DNA of 64,000 nucleotides, from the NCBI RefSeq assembly GCF_900168205.1, contig NZ_FUZE01000009.1, positions 62,001 through 126,000 on the forward strand, in the 5' to 3' direction. This document shows positions 43,333 through 53,428 of this stretch, piece after piece (position 1 is the first letter of the stretch; every line of letters starts with the position of its first letter). The position numbers and the translations under genes are program-made. A model generated the notes under the pieces. It worked only from the letters and a program-made list of their open reading frames with translations, ran no database searches and was not told where the DNA came from. This DNA is from Chryseobacterium balustinum. GTDB lineage: Bacteria; Bacteroidota; Bacteroidia; Flavobacteriales; Weeksellaceae.

Positions 43333-44496
43333 TTATGCTTTTTCCAAAACAATTGCTGCATTACATCCACCAAAACCTGAAGCTGTTTTCAGAATATATT
43401 TAATTTCTGCAGGTTGATTTTTTTTAATAATATTTAAATCTTGAGAAACTCCCATTTCTTCAAAGTTTTTAGATGGAATCAACGTGTTATGTAAAGCAGA
43501 TTCCATAGAAATAATGCTTTCCAATAAACCTGAAGCTCCTAAACAATGTCCGTAATATCCTTTCATACTGTTCAAAGGAACATTTTGTAATTCCATTCGG
43601 TTGAAAGCAATCGCTTCCATTTCGTCGTTGTAAATGGTTGCTGTTCCGTGAGCGGAAATAAAATCGATTTGTTCTGCTGAAACTCTCGCTTCTTTCATTG
43701 CATTTTGAATGCTTGCAAACAATCCGTCGCCGGTTCTTGAAGGTCCCGAAATATGATTGGCATCATTAATGGCTGAGTCGGCTAAAACTTTAAACTTAAA
43801 TTTTTCGTTCTGATTTAATTCTGAAGTGATGTAAACCGCTGCTGTTGCTTCACCCAGATTAATTCCGTTACGGTTTTTATCATAAGGTTTGCAAGGTTCG
43901 CTTCCAATTGCCTGAAAAGAATTGAATCCTGAAATCACAAACTCTGAAATTTCATCTCCGGCAACGACAAAAGCATCTTTGTATTTTCCTGCCTGAATCA
44001 TATTTTTCGCTACAGAAATTGCCATAACTCCGGAAACACAAGCGTTGGAAACAACAATTGGTTTGGTTTTAAATCCGAAAAAATCAGCTAATTTTTGGGC
44101 TAAATTGGAAAGGTAAACGCCTTCCGGTAAAGTGGTTTTGTTTTTTAATAAACTGATATTTCCTTTTGTTGTAGATAAAATAAAAGCAGTTTCTTCTGTA
44201 ATGTTATGTCTTTCTACCAAAGGTTTTAGGCTTAGTAAAAACATTTTTTCAAGTCTTGTAAAATTGTCATTGGCTGAACGCCGAATCTTCGATTTCTGAG
44301 CGGAGTCGAAGAATCTTTTAAATTCAATTTCTAATTTCTCAGAATCAATTTTAGAAACAAAAAAAGCTTCGTGATTATCGCTAATTTGATGTAAAGCTAC
44401 GCCCGATTTCCCTTCTAAAAGCGCTTTCCAGTTTGATTCTACATCAAAACCTAAAGGTGTGACGCAGTTATAATCTGTAATGTAAATTTCCTTCAT
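43333..44496 (-). CDS. beta-ketoacyl-ACP synthase
   Basis: A 387-residue ketosynthase with catalytic Cys153 (VSNACVSGVMA), His in SAHGTATIYND and His in GYYGHCLGASG, all in place. It is a candidate for the first condensation onto the coumaroyl starter. Its start overlaps the thioesterase stop by one base. Confidence 0.92.
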   Translation of the reverse strand: MKEIYITDYNCVTPLGFDVESNWKALLEGKSGVALHQISDNHEAFFVSKIDSEKLEIEFKRFFDSAQKSKIRRSANDNFTRLEKMFLLSLKPLVERHNITEETAFILSTTKGNISLLKNKTTLPEGVYLSNLAQKLADFFGFKTKPIVVSNACVSGVMAISVAKNMIQAGKYKDAFVVAGDEISEFVISGFNSFQAIGSEPCKPYDKNRNGINLGEATAAVYITSELNQNEKFKFKVLADSAINDANHISGPSRTGDGLFASIQNAMKEARVSAEQIDFISAHGTATIYNDEMEAIAFNRMELQNVPLNSMKGYYGHCLGASGLLESIISMESALHNTLIPSKNFEEMGVSQDLNIIKKNQPAEIKYILKTASGFGGCNAAIVLEKA

Positions 44497-44915
44497 TATA
44501 ATCCCATTTTATCTTTCCAGGTCTGAAAAAACTCAGGATTGTACAGACATAAGTTATTGTCAGAGTCCAAAAAAACCTGAATGGTTTCGCCACTGCAAAC
44601 CAATTGATTTTGCTGATTAAAAATCTCGTATTTATAAATCAATTTCGCTGAAACTGAATTCACAAAAGTTGTTACGATATTAAATGTTTCGCCATATTTT
44701 AAAGGAAGAAAATGTTCACACGTACTTTTCACAATTGGCGTTACAAATCCAGCTTTCTGAATATCGAGATAAGTTAAACCGTGCTGTCTTCCGAAAGCCT
44801 CCCTTCCGTCCTCAAAATACACGATGTAATGACCGTGCCAAACAATTCCCAGTGGATCTGTCTCATTGAAACGTACGCGTACTTCTTCGGTACAAGTTAT
44901 GTTTTTAGACTGCAT
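44496..44915 (-). CDS. hotdog thioesterase (4HBT-type)
   Basis: A 139-residue 4-hydroxybenzoyl-CoA thioesterase-like protein with the active-site DPLGIVWHGHYIVYFEDGREAF signature (catalytic Asp). It may release or proofread aryl-polyene chains. It directly abuts an unidentified gene upstream and overlaps the ketosynthase start by one base downstream. Confidence 0.9.
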   Translation of the reverse strand: MQSKNITCTEEVRVRFNETDPLGIVWHGHYIVYFEDGREAFGRQHGLTYLDIQKAGFVTPIVKSTCEHFLPLKYGETFNIVTTFVNSVSAKLIYKYEIFNQQNQLVCSGETIQVFLDSDNNLCLYNPEFFQTWKDKMGL

Positions 44916-45566
44916 TTAGAATTCTATTTTTTGTGATGTCCAATTCCCTTTTGTTGAAACTTTCCATAATTTCCAATGGTTGTTAGAAAAATTAAATGGA
45001 AGATTTAGTTTTAATTTTTTAAAATATTCTTTTTCATATTCAGTTATTTTTTCGAAAGGAAAAGCGAACCAAACAGACATTGTTGATTTTTCTGCCATTC
45101 TCAAATATATCTGAGAATTCCTAATTCTGAAATCAATCTGAGGAATTAAATTTTGGTTAGGCAAAACCTCCTTAGTTGTAGAATTTTTAAAATAAAAATT
45201 CCATTTGATATTTAATGAAATTGGACCAAAAGGATTATTGGGTAGTTGTTGATTTAATTGTAAAAACTCAAACCCTTTCTCAATATTTTTTTGAGATAAA
45301 TTCCAACTCCAAGATTTAAGAAATCCATCGTTTCTCATTTTCGGAAATCCAAAACTAAATATTAGTTTGATTAAATATTTTAAAACTGAATAATTTTTAT
45401 GTGCAGATTCATAAATGGTAAGTTCTATTTCTTCTGCTTTAATTTGTGTGAAATCATTCAAAAATTCCAGAGTCTTATTATAGTTTTCCTTTTGGTTTTT
45501 ATTAGTTAAAGTGTGCGCGCCACCAGATTTTATGGGTAAGCCTTCATATGATATAAATGCTTTCAT
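44916..45566 (-). CDS. unidentified 216-aa protein in the flexirubin operon
   Basis: A 216-residue protein without signal peptide or membrane segments, rich in Asn, Lys, Trp and Phe. I recognise no family. Its stop abuts the thioesterase start (zero spacing) and it starts 3 bp after the ABC permease stop, so it is tightly inside the operon although it resembles no pigment enzyme. It may be an accessory insertion. Confidence 0.7.
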   Translation of the reverse strand: MKAFISYEGLPIKSGGAHTLTNKNQKENYNKTLEFLNDFTQIKAEEIELTIYESAHKNYSVLKYLIKLIFSFGFPKMRNDGFLKSWSWNLSQKNIEKGFEFLQLNQQLPNNPFGPISLNIKWNFYFKNSTTKEVLPNQNLIPQIDFRIRNSQIYLRMAEKSTMSVWFAFPFEKITEYEKEYFKKLKLNLPFNFSNNHWKLWKVSTKGNWTSQKIEF

Positions 45567-45569
45567 AAA

Positions 45570-46832
45570 TCAAACACTATTTTGTTTCCTTTCATACAAC
45601 AACGAAATCGTTACCATCGCAATATAAAATAAAAATAAGAAAATCAATTCTTTAGCAATTTCGCCAAGTCCACTATTTCTCAAAATAATATCGTAATAGG
45701 CATTCAGTCCCCAATTCATCGGGGAAAACTGCGCAATTTTCTGCATAAATTCGGGCATCAAAAAAACAGGAACCCAAATTCCACCAACCGCTGCCAAAAC
45801 TACGACTGATGTTGCACCAAACGGTGCTGACTGTTCCTGCGTATTAGACATTGTTCCTATTAAAACCCCAAATCCAATCGCTGCCAATCCTGCAAATAAA
45901 GTTACAATCAGAAGATGAAACATTTTTCCCGTAACGTCAAATTGAGGTAAATCCATCAACGGGAAAAGCCAGATTCCCACTGCAACCATCAGCAAAAACT
46001 GAATGACACAAATAATTAAATAAATAAATGTTTTTCCTAAAATATGAATGTAATAAGGAGTCGGGCTCACACGAACTCTCACACTCGTTCCCTGACTTTT
46101 TTCTTTAACTAAATTAATTGATAATGGAACGACAATAAAGAAAATCGCAAACAATGCCCAAGCCGGAACATTGTGCTGAACCGAATTTGGCATTAATTCT
46201 TCTTTTCCTTTGTTCGGAGTGATTTCTTTAAAAGTAATTAAACTTTTATTTTCAAGGTCTTCGGTTGTTCCTAATTGATCTTGAAAGGCTTTGTATATTT
46301 TTTTATTCTCAATTTCAAAAACCATTTTGTTAATGGCATTCATTACTGAATTTTTGAAACCTGCGTTGGTTGCGGGGTCGAAATAGAGATGAATATCTTT
46401 GGTTTTTGAAGCCACAGCTTTTACTGCCGTCGAATCGGTTTCCAAGCCAAACGAACTGACAATAGTCTGAACTTTAGAATCTATATTTGAATTTAAATCT
46501 TTCGTTAAATTTTCAGGAATGACAATTGCCATTTGATAATCACCTGAAAAAACTGCATTTTGCGCAGATTTTTCATCATAATTTGTCAGTAAATCAAAAG
46601 TTTTACTGCGTTGTAATTCCAGCTTTATATTCTTAGAAATTTCAGACTTATCATTATCAATGAAAATAATTGGAATTTTTGAACCTTCCAGATTTTTAAA
46701 TGTCGAATCCTGAATTAAAGTGATGGTAATTATCAGCAACAAAGGCATTAAAAATATAATGACAATTCCACCCGAATCTCTTTTCAATAACTGAATTTCC
46801 TTGATGAAACTTCTCCACAATTTATACAACAT
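45570..46832 (-). CDS. ABC-2 type transporter permease
   Basis: A 420-residue permease with one N-terminal membrane segment (19-40), a large extracytoplasmic domain (45-220), then five more membrane segments (225-410), the ABC2_membrane_3 layout. It pairs with the ATPase overlapping it by 11 bp. It probably exports a pigment precursor or a lipid. Confidence 0.88.
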   Translation of the reverse strand: MLYKLWRSFIKEIQLLKRDSGGIVIIFLMPLLLIITITLIQDSTFKNLEGSKIPIIFIDNDKSEISKNIKLELQRSKTFDLLTNYDEKSAQNAVFSGDYQMAIVIPENLTKDLNSNIDSKVQTIVSSFGLETDSTAVKAVASKTKDIHLYFDPATNAGFKNSVMNAINKMVFEIENKKIYKAFQDQLGTTEDLENKSLITFKEITPNKGKEELMPNSVQHNVPAWALFAIFFIVVPLSINLVKEKSQGTSVRVRVSPTPYYIHILGKTFIYLIICVIQFLLMVAVGIWLFPLMDLPQFDVTGKMFHLLIVTLFAGLAAIGFGVLIGTMSNTQEQSAPFGATSVVVLAAVGGIWVPVFLMPEFMQKIAQFSPMNWGLNAYYDIILRNSGLGEIAKELIFLFLFYIAMVTISLLYERKQNSV

Positions 46833-47574
46833 CTCTCAATTCTTTTCCGGTTAATGAAATGAAAACATCTTCTAAGTTTTCGGCATTGGCAACTCTTTCA
46901 ACCAACTCTTCCGGTGTTCCTGTCGCGTGGATTTTTCCGTGGTCTATGATGGCAATTTTTGTGCAGAATTCTTCCGCTTCCGAAAGGTGATGTGAAGTAT
47001 AAATAATGCACGTTCCTTTTTTATTTAAATCTAAAAGATAATCAATAATTGCTTTTTTGGACTGTACGTCAACACCAACAGTCGGTTCGTCCAGAAACAA
47101 TACTTTTGGGTTGTGAAGTGTTCCGGCAATTAGATTGCAACGGCGTTTCATTCCACCTGAGAACTGGTCGACTTTTTTATTGGCAAATTTCGTTAAGCCC
47201 ATTAATTCTAAAGCATCATCGATTTCTTTATGAAGATTTTTATGTTTTAAACCATACAAACTTCCAAAAAACAAAAGGTTTTCTTTCGCCGTCAAAGTCG
47301 GGTAGAGCGCATATTCCTGAGGAACAACACCAATGATTTGTTTAATTTTCGAACTGTCTTTTTTAGGTGACAATCCGCTGATGGTAAAACTTCCTGATGT
47401 CGGTTTAATTAAACCTGAAAGCATAGAAATCAAGGTGGTTTTTCCAGCTCCGTTGGGACCGAGAATTCCGTAGATTTCATTTTTATCGATGTTCAAAGAA
47501 ATATCATTAACCGAAAAGTCTTCCGAATTTTTGTATTTCTTGTAAAGGTTTTTTATTTCGATGATATTTTCCAA
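46822..47574 (-). CDS. ABC transporter ATP-binding protein
   Basis: A 250-residue ATPase with Walker A GPNGAGKTT (39-47), signature FSGGMKRR, Walker B VLFLDEPT and the switch His in IYTSHH. It overlaps the permease start by 11 bp and forms an export complex with it. Confidence 0.93.
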   Translation of the reverse strand: MENIIEIKNLYKKYKNSEDFSVNDISLNIDKNEIYGILGPNGAGKTTLISMLSGLIKPTSGSFTISGLSPKKDSSKIKQIIGVVPQEYALYPTLTAKENLLFFGSLYGLKHKNLHKEIDDALELMGLTKFANKKVDQFSGGMKRRCNLIAGTLHNPKVLFLDEPTVGVDVQSKKAIIDYLLDLNKKGTCIIYTSHHLSEAEEFCTKIAIIDHGKIHATGTPEELVERVANAENLEDVFISLTGKELRDVV

Positions 47575-47575
47575 A

Positions 47576-48571
47576 CTATATCGCTTTTCTCAGTTTTTTA
47601 TAAAAAGCTTCCTCCAAATCGGCAATATGCAGCATTGATTTTGAAAGCTGATTGTAAATATCGCTTTTCGAATTTCTGTTTTTGTAAACTCGTGCAATAT
47701 CTACGGCAAAATCTCTCCAAAGATCTCCGATTGCGGTAATTTCTTTAGACAATTCTTTCAGTTCGTCATTTTTAAGAATAACGGCAGCTTCTTGTAAAAA
47801 AGCTCCGTAAATAAACCTGAATCCGCCACCGCCGGTTCCTATTTCTTCCTGCATTCTGATTAATTGTCCTAAGTAATGGTTGGTCACTTTTGTGCCTTTT
47901 TTATCTGCCCATTTCGGGATACTTTTTGCGACCCAGCGCATTGCTTTTACTCCAATTAATGGAACTGGAGCCAACATATTTTTGCAGGTATCTTTAATTC
48001 CTTTTTTAATCGCTTCTTCCAGATTTACATTTTCCGGAATGTGAGTTGGAAAGTACATATGACCTTTTGGAGCGAGTGCTCCTTTTGCATAACGTACTTT
48101 TTCCAGTTCTGCTTCAGACAATGTTGTTGCGAAATCCATTACAGGATCACTGATGAGAAATTTTCCGTTTTCTTTTCCGTACACCACGAGATTGTGAGCA
48201 TTGAAATGGAATTTATATTCTTCAGGAAAATAAGTAAGATTGAAAACGCCTACCTGTAAACCAGTTGGTATATTTTGTTCTAAATTTTTCTCTAAAGCCG
48301 TTTGAGCTTCCTGAGGATTTGAGAATTTTTGTCTTTTAATTTTAATTCCCAGTCTTTTTGCCGCCTTGCTGAAAATAGCACCCGGCATCGGGCGGTAACT
48401 AAAACCCGGAGCAAAATTAACTTTCAAAAAAGGAAGATATACAAAAAACAGACCCGACCCGATTCCGAAAATCATAGGTTCGCTGAGTTTCAGACCTCTG
48501 TTGAGAAGTAGATTGGAGGCAACACCGTTTTCGCAATGTGCAGTTTGGTGGTGTTCAAAATTGATCTTCAT
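47576..48571 (-). CDS. BtrH N-terminal-domain protein
   Basis: A 331-residue protein. The N-terminal half (HHQTAHCENGVASNLL) is a papain-like fold of the BtrH/C39-like type; Cys13 and a later 'FHFNAHNLVVYG' His match the catalytic Cys-His positions, while the C-terminal helical half is DUF4872-like. In butirosin biosynthesis BtrH transfers an acyl side chain from an ACP to an amine; here the same chemistry could move the aryl-polyene from its ACP to an acceptor. 1 bp from the ATPase gene. Confidence 0.8.
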   Translation of the reverse strand: MKINFEHHQTAHCENGVASNLLLNRGLKLSEPMIFGIGSGLFFVYLPFLKVNFAPGFSYRPMPGAIFSKAAKRLGIKIKRQKFSNPQEAQTALEKNLEQNIPTGLQVGVFNLTYFPEEYKFHFNAHNLVVYGKENGKFLISDPVMDFATTLSEAELEKVRYAKGALAPKGHMYFPTHIPENVNLEEAIKKGIKDTCKNMLAPVPLIGVKAMRWVAKSIPKWADKKGTKVTNHYLGQLIRMQEEIGTGGGGFRFIYGAFLQEAAVILKNDELKELSKEITAIGDLWRDFAVDIARVYKNRNSKSDIYNQLSKSMLHIADLEEAFYKKLRKAI

Positions 48572-48573
48572 TT

Positions 48574-48978
48574 TTATTTGCCGTTGAAATTTTTTAATTC
48601 ATCTACCGAAATCTCAAATGCATCTGCATATTTTTTGAGGGTAGAATCGCTGAGTTTTTTAAAAATTTTGGGTTTTGCGTGTCTTTTCACAGTCCATTGC
48701 CACATATTAACGTAAGCTGCTAAAACCTGCATATCCATTTTATTTAATTCCATAAAATAGACGATAGGACTTACCAAATTGTTTGCCACATTTTGTTTTG
48801 CTTCTTCGATGCGTTCATTAATGAGCTCCATCGATTCTTCGAGAGCTGCTTTTTTGGCATCCCAACCAATGCTGTTTGCTGTGGTGTAATTGTCATTTTC
48901 ATCAGTCACATACAACACTTCGGTCATATTTGCTGATTGTAAATTACTCTCGTCCTGAGGAAGATCTTGCTTTTTCAC
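48574..48978 (-). CDS. hypothetical protein at the head of the operon
   Basis: A 134-residue cytoplasmic helical protein, 2 bp before the BtrH-like gene, so first in the minus-strand flexirubin operon. Its C-terminal 'KIFKKLSDSTLKKYADAFEISVDELKNF' resembles a helix-turn-helix-like segment. I do not recognise a named family. Confidence 0.65.
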   Translation of the reverse strand: MKKQDLPQDESNLQSANMTEVLYVTDENDNYTTANSIGWDAKKAALEESMELINERIEEAKQNVANNLVSPIVYFMELNKMDMQVLAAYVNMWQWTVKRHAKPKIFKKLSDSTLKKYADAFEISVDELKNFNGK

Positions 48979-49072
48979 CCGAAAATATTGATGTTAATTA
49001 TCTTTAAAATCTAATTGGCTAAAATAATAAAAATGCAGGACATAAGATTGTGCTATTTTTTTAAACCAAAAT

Positions 49073-49100
49073 AAAAAAGCGCGAAGAAAATCTCAGCGCT
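49073..49100 (-). terminator. terminator of the small membrane protein gene
   Basis: AGCGC (49078-49082) pairs with GCGCT (49096-49100); read on the minus strand it ends in a T-run (49073-49077). Confidence 0.6.
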
Positions 49101-49125
49101 CTAACAATAAAAAAGGAATTAAAGT

Positions 49126-49332
49126 TTATTGACGTACTCTCTGAAGTTTTTTTGTCAGAGAATTTATTGGAAGATAAATTACAGATATTGCTAGAAACAG
49201 CATGGTCATCATTGCAAAAAATTCTGTAAAGCGCATTGTCATGCTTGGTTCTTTCACATCGCCATCCATAAGAAAGCCGATTGTTGTAATAATTGCAGAG
49301 ACCGTAAAAATGTTTAAAAGTTTTCTTTTCAT
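49126..49332 (-). CDS. small two-helix membrane protein
   Basis: A 68-residue protein with two hydrophobic helices (about 8-22 and 38-54) and a basic C-terminus. Function unknown; followed by its own terminator. Confidence 0.6.
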   Translation of the reverse strand: MKRKLLNIFTVSAIITTIGFLMDGDVKEPSMTMRFTEFFAMMTMLFLAISVIYLPINSLTKKLQRVRQ

Positions 49333-49447
49333 TGTTTAGATTTTTAAATTGTATATCAAACGCAAGTGAACTTGTTTTATTGTATGAACGATTTGTAACG
49401 AAACAAATATTATAAAGACTAATGTAATTAAAATAATTAATTTCAAC

Positions 49448-52360
49448 ATGAAGAAAATTTTTATTTCTCTTTCTCTTTTTGTGATGTTGCAAGCTGCTGC
49501 ACAAAAATTTGAAACGCAGAAACAAACGGATGCTCAGGGCTACAGCTTCGAAACTGTGAAAAATGACCAGTCAGGAGTAAGAGTCTATACTTTGAAAAAT
49601 GGTTTAAAAGTATATCTTGCTAAAAATGACGATGCACCGAGAATTCAGACTTATATTCCAGTAAGAACAGGTTCTAATAACGATCCTAGCGACAATACCG
49701 GTCTTGCTCATTACTTAGAGCATATGGTTTTCAAAGGGACTTCACATTTGGGAACTCAGGATTGGGCAAAAGAAAAAGCTATTTTAAAGCAAATTTCTGA
49801 TCTTTACGAACAGCACAAAGCGGAAAAAGATCCTGAGAAGAAAAAAGCACTTTATAAAAAAATAGATGAGGTTTCTCAGGAAGCTTCAAAATATGCAATT
49901 GCCAACGAATACGACAAGGCAATTTCATCTTTGGGTGCAACAGGAACTAATGCTCATACCTGGTTAGACGAAACTGTTTACAAAAATAACATCCCTGCAA
50001 ACGAGCTTGAAAAATGGCTTAAAGTAGAAAAAGAGCGTTTCTCTGAATTGGTTTTAAGACTTTTCCATACAGAATTGGAAGCGGTTTACGAAGAATTCAA
50101 TAGAGCGCAGGATAATGACGGACGTTTGGTAAATTATGCATTAATGGATGCACTTTTCCCAAAACATCCAAACGGTCAGCAAACAACAATTGGTACTTCA
50201 GAGCATTTGAAAAGTCCTTCAATGGAGGCAATTCATAAATATTTTGATACCTATTATGTTCCTAATAACATGGCGGTAGTTTTAGTTGGAGATTTAGATT
50301 TCGACAAAACTATTAAAATGGTAGACCAGTATTTCGGTTCATTCAAATACAAAGAATTGCCGATGAAGAAAATGGTTTCAGAAGAACCAATGACTTCTAT
50401 TGTAACAAGAACTGTAAAAAGCCCATCTACACCAAGAATGACAATCGCTTGGAGAACAGATTCTAACGGAACTAAAGAGGCTAGATTGGCAACAATGGTA
50501 GGTGAAATCTTGAGCAACAACGGTGATGCAGGATTAATCGACCTTAACATTAATCAAAAACAAGCGACTTTAGGAGCAGGAGCTTATGCTTCACCTTTAA
50601 AAACATACGGATCTTTTAATATGTATGTAACTCCGAAAGATGGGCAGAGTTTTGATGCTGCTAAAAAATTACTTTTTGCTCAGATTGATTTAATTAAAAA
50701 AGGACAGTTTCCTGAATGGATGTTGAAAGCTATCATTAATGATATGAGAGTACAGCGTATGAAAGGTTGGGAAACTGCGGATGGTTTAGCAACAACACTT
50801 TACGGAGCTTATATTGGTGAAAGAACCTGGGAGCAGGAACTTGACGAAATTAATCAGTTTGAAAAAATTACAAAATCTGACGTTGTAAAATTTGCCAATG
50901 ATTTCTTTAAAGATAACTATGTTGTGATCTACAAAGAGAAAGGGGTGAATGATAAATTGGTTCGTGTAGAAAACCCGGGAATTACACCAATTAAACTGAA
51001 CAGAGATGTACAGTCGCCTTTCCTTAAGGATATTTTAAGTACAAAAGTTGCAGAAATAAAACCTCAGTTTGTTGATTACAAAACTGCCATTGCAACGACT
51101 GAAATCAAAGATAAGAAGATAAGTTTCGTTAACAACAAATACAATAAAGTTGCTCAGGTAAGTTATATTTTCCCATTCGGAACAGATAACGATAAAGAGC
51201 TTTCTTTAGGTGTAAGTGTTTTACAGTATTTAGGAACGGATAAATATACTCCTGAGCAACTGAAAGAAGAATTCTACAAATTAGGAATTTCAAACAGCTT
51301 CAGAACAACTAATGATCAAACTTTCATTACATTAAGCGGTCTTGAAGGGAATATGAAAAAAGGGGTAGAATTGTTGGATCACTGGTTGAAAAACGTAAAA
51401 GCAGATCAGACAATTTACAATCAAACGGTAAAGACTATCCTTGAGTCTAGAGATGTTGCTAAGAAAGACAAGAACAGAATTATGGCGGCACTTTCCAACT
51501 ATGCTAAATACGGGAAAGATTCCAGAATGACCGATATTATTTCTAAAGAAAGACTTCAGAATATCAATGTAACTGAACTGATGTCGAAAATCAAGACTTT
51601 AAATAATTATCCTTACGAAGTTTTCCTTTACGGAGAAAGCCAGAAAGATCTTGAGAAAGCGGTAAAACCATTTATTGCAAACGCAACTTTACAGCCTGCA
51701 AAAGCGAAAGTATATGCAGAACCTGCAACGGGAGGAACTGTTTATTTTGCCAACTACGACATGGTACAAATGGAAATGTCTAAAATCGCAAAAGGAAGTG
51801 ATGTAAATCTTGCTAACTTTGGTAAAGCCAATGTTTTTAACGAATATTTTGGTAGAGGTTTGTCTTCAATTGTCTTCCAGGAGATCAGAGAGAGTAAATC
51901 TTTGGCATATTCTGCTTACGTTTCTTATGCTACAGCAAACGAAAAAGACCATCCGAACTATGTAACCAACTATATCGGAACTCAGTCTAATAAATTGCCT
52001 TTAGCGGTAACTGCAATGAATGAATTGATGGCAGATTTCCCACAAATTCCTGCTCAGTTTGAGAATTCTAAAGGTTCGGCTTTAAAGCAAATTGCATCTA
52101 ATAGAATCAACAGAACAAATATTTTCTATAATCAAATGGCTCTTAAAAAACTGGGAGTTGATTATGATATCAGAAAAGATGTTTATTCTGAAATTCAGTC
52201 ATTGACTTTGCCTCAGTTGACAGGTTTCTACAACACAGAAATTAAACCATTGATGTACAATACGGCCATTATCGGAAAAAGAGAAAACCTGAATATGGAA
52301 TCGATCAACAAAATGGGTGACTTTAAAGAAGTGACATTAGAAGAAATCTTTGGATATTAA
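49448..52360 (+). CDS. M16 family zinc metalloprotease
   Basis: A 970-residue exported protease with a signal peptide (cleavage near AAAQ). The inverted zinc motif HxxEH is His88-Tyr-Leu-Glu91-His92, and the distal Glu follows in LEAVYEEFN. It carries two M16 halves, only the first with a zinc site, which is the usual arrangement for the long family members. It lies on the opposite strand to the flexirubin genes on both sides and is probably unrelated to them. Confidence 0.93.
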   Translation: MKKIFISLSLFVMLQAAAQKFETQKQTDAQGYSFETVKNDQSGVRVYTLKNGLKVYLAKNDDAPRIQTYIPVRTGSNNDPSDNTGLAHYLEHMVFKGTSHLGTQDWAKEKAILKQISDLYEQHKAEKDPEKKKALYKKIDEVSQEASKYAIANEYDKAISSLGATGTNAHTWLDETVYKNNIPANELEKWLKVEKERFSELVLRLFHTELEAVYEEFNRAQDNDGRLVNYALMDALFPKHPNGQQTTIGTSEHLKSPSMEAIHKYFDTYYVPNNMAVVLVGDLDFDKTIKMVDQYFGSFKYKELPMKKMVSEEPMTSIVTRTVKSPSTPRMTIAWRTDSNGTKEARLATMVGEILSNNGDAGLIDLNINQKQATLGAGAYASPLKTYGSFNMYVTPKDGQSFDAAKKLLFAQIDLIKKGQFPEWMLKAIINDMRVQRMKGWETADGLATTLYGAYIGERTWEQELDEINQFEKITKSDVVKFANDFFKDNYVVIYKEKGVNDKLVRVENPGITPIKLNRDVQSPFLKDILSTKVAEIKPQFVDYKTAIATTEIKDKKISFVNNKYNKVAQVSYIFPFGTDNDKELSLGVSVLQYLGTDKYTPEQLKEEFYKLGISNSFRTTNDQTFITLSGLEGNMKKGVELLDHWLKNVKADQTIYNQTVKTILESRDVAKKDKNRIMAALSNYAKYGKDSRMTDIISKERLQNINVTELMSKIKTLNNYPYEVFLYGESQKDLEKAVKPFIANATLQPAKAKVYAEPATGGTVYFANYDMVQMEMSKIAKGSDVNLANFGKANVFNEYFGRGLSSIVFQEIRESKSLAYSAYVSYATANEKDHPNYVTNYIGTQSNKLPLAVTAMNELMADFPQIPAQFENSKGSALKQIASNRINRTNIFYNQMALKKLGVDYDIRKDVYSEIQSLTLPQLTGFYNTEIKPLMYNTAIIGKRENLNMESINKMGDFKEVTLEEIFGY

Positions 52361-52383
52361 TTTTCATTAATATAAATTGTTTG

Positions 52384-52410
52384 AAGTGAGGCAGAAATGT
52401 CTCACTTTTT
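52384..52410 (+). terminator. terminator of the M16 gene
   Basis: AAGTGAG (52384-52390) pairs with CTCACTT (52401-52407), followed by T residues. Confidence 0.75.
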
Positions 52411-52442
52411 TGTTTTAATAATATAATTAACGTTTCAGAAAA

Positions 52443-52910
52443 TTACCAACAATCTTTAAAAAAAGAATAATTGCCTCTTAAACCATATGCAATATAACCA
52501 CTTTTATCGTAGTAGTATGTTTTCTTTCCATTCTTCTTATATAACCATGATTTAAGGCTGAAATCTGTATATAATGTATCAATGGAATTTTTATTAGGAA
52601 CTAAAAAACAGTAATTGTAATTCTTGAAAGTTTTAGAATCTGATATATTTAGTTCCAAAACTTTATCTTTTACATTTAAAATTTTTTCAGGATCATCTTT
52701 GTCTCCCCATTTCATGTCAAGATTCATGAATGCGTGTTCCTCAGGATTATCCCAAAACATTTTTTCACCATAATCAAAAAGATATTCTTTTGAATACATG
52801 AATTTAACTACTTTGATTTCATTTGTTTTTGATGATACGCTGTATATTTTTAAAGAATACAAAGTTGTTAAAGAAAGTAATAAAGGGATAAATAAATTTT
52901 TAAAATTCAT
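52443..52910 (-). CDS. exported hypothetical protein
   Basis: A 155-residue protein with a signal sequence or anchor (residues 5-22). The mature part is rich in Tyr, Asp and Lys, with YYYDKSGYIAYGLRG near the end. No family recognised; a single gene with no clear partner. Confidence 0.6.
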   Translation of the reverse strand: MNFKNLFIPLLLSLTTLYSLKIYSVSSKTNEIKVVKFMYSKEYLFDYGEKMFWDNPEEHAFMNLDMKWGDKDDPEKILNVKDKVLELNISDSKTFKNYNYCFLVPNKNSIDTLYTDFSLKSWLYKKNGKKTYYYDKSGYIAYGLRGNYSFFKDCW

Positions 52911-53073
52911 TTTTAAAAGTTTGAGCTAAAATAAATCATTTTCTCTAAAGAGCTTTTTATCATCAACCATTATTAAAAAAGCAAACGAACGAATGCAACA
53001 AATTCTAAAATTTTTATGATAAAAGAAATTGTAAATACAATTTTGCTGTTAAAAACGAAAACTTCAATAGTTT

Positions 53074-53340
53074 TTACCTCCTCTTGTATTTCAGTTGCGC
53101 CAAAAGATAAATTTCATTCTTTTCTAAATCATTACACCAGGTTCGTTCTACAACCAAGGCGTTGTTATATAGGCCAAGATCTTCCATGTTTTCATAATAT
53201 TTTATTCTTTCGGAGGTTTGATACTTAAAAAAAGAAATCAGGTTTACCTCATCACCAACTTGTGGTGCTACAGGAAATTCTACAGAGTTTTCAAACTCAA
53301 ATTCAATGTCATACGAATAGAATCTTACCTTTATGCTCAT
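53074..53340 (-). CDS. small hypothetical protein
   Basis: An 88-residue cytoplasmic protein, probably all-beta (VRFYSYDIEFEFENSVEFPVAPQVGDEVNLISF). It lies beyond the terminator of the dehydratase operon, so it is a separate unit. Function unknown. Confidence 0.6.
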   Translation of the reverse strand: MSIKVRFYSYDIEFEFENSVEFPVAPQVGDEVNLISFFKYQTSERIKYYENMEDLGLYNNALVVERTWCNDLEKNEIYLLAQLKYKRR

Positions 53341-53379
53341 AACTATATTTTTCTCAAATATATCGAGAATTTAGTCAAT

Positions 53380-53405
53380 AAAAAAAGCCAACTCTAAAGT
53401 TGGCT
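53380..53405 (-). terminator. terminator of the dar operon
   Basis: AGCCAACT (53386-53393) pairs with AGTTGGCT (53398-53405) around a 4-nt loop; read leftward it ends in a run of T. Confidence 0.85.
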
Positions 53406-53428
53406 CCTGTATTTTGGAATGAAATTTT

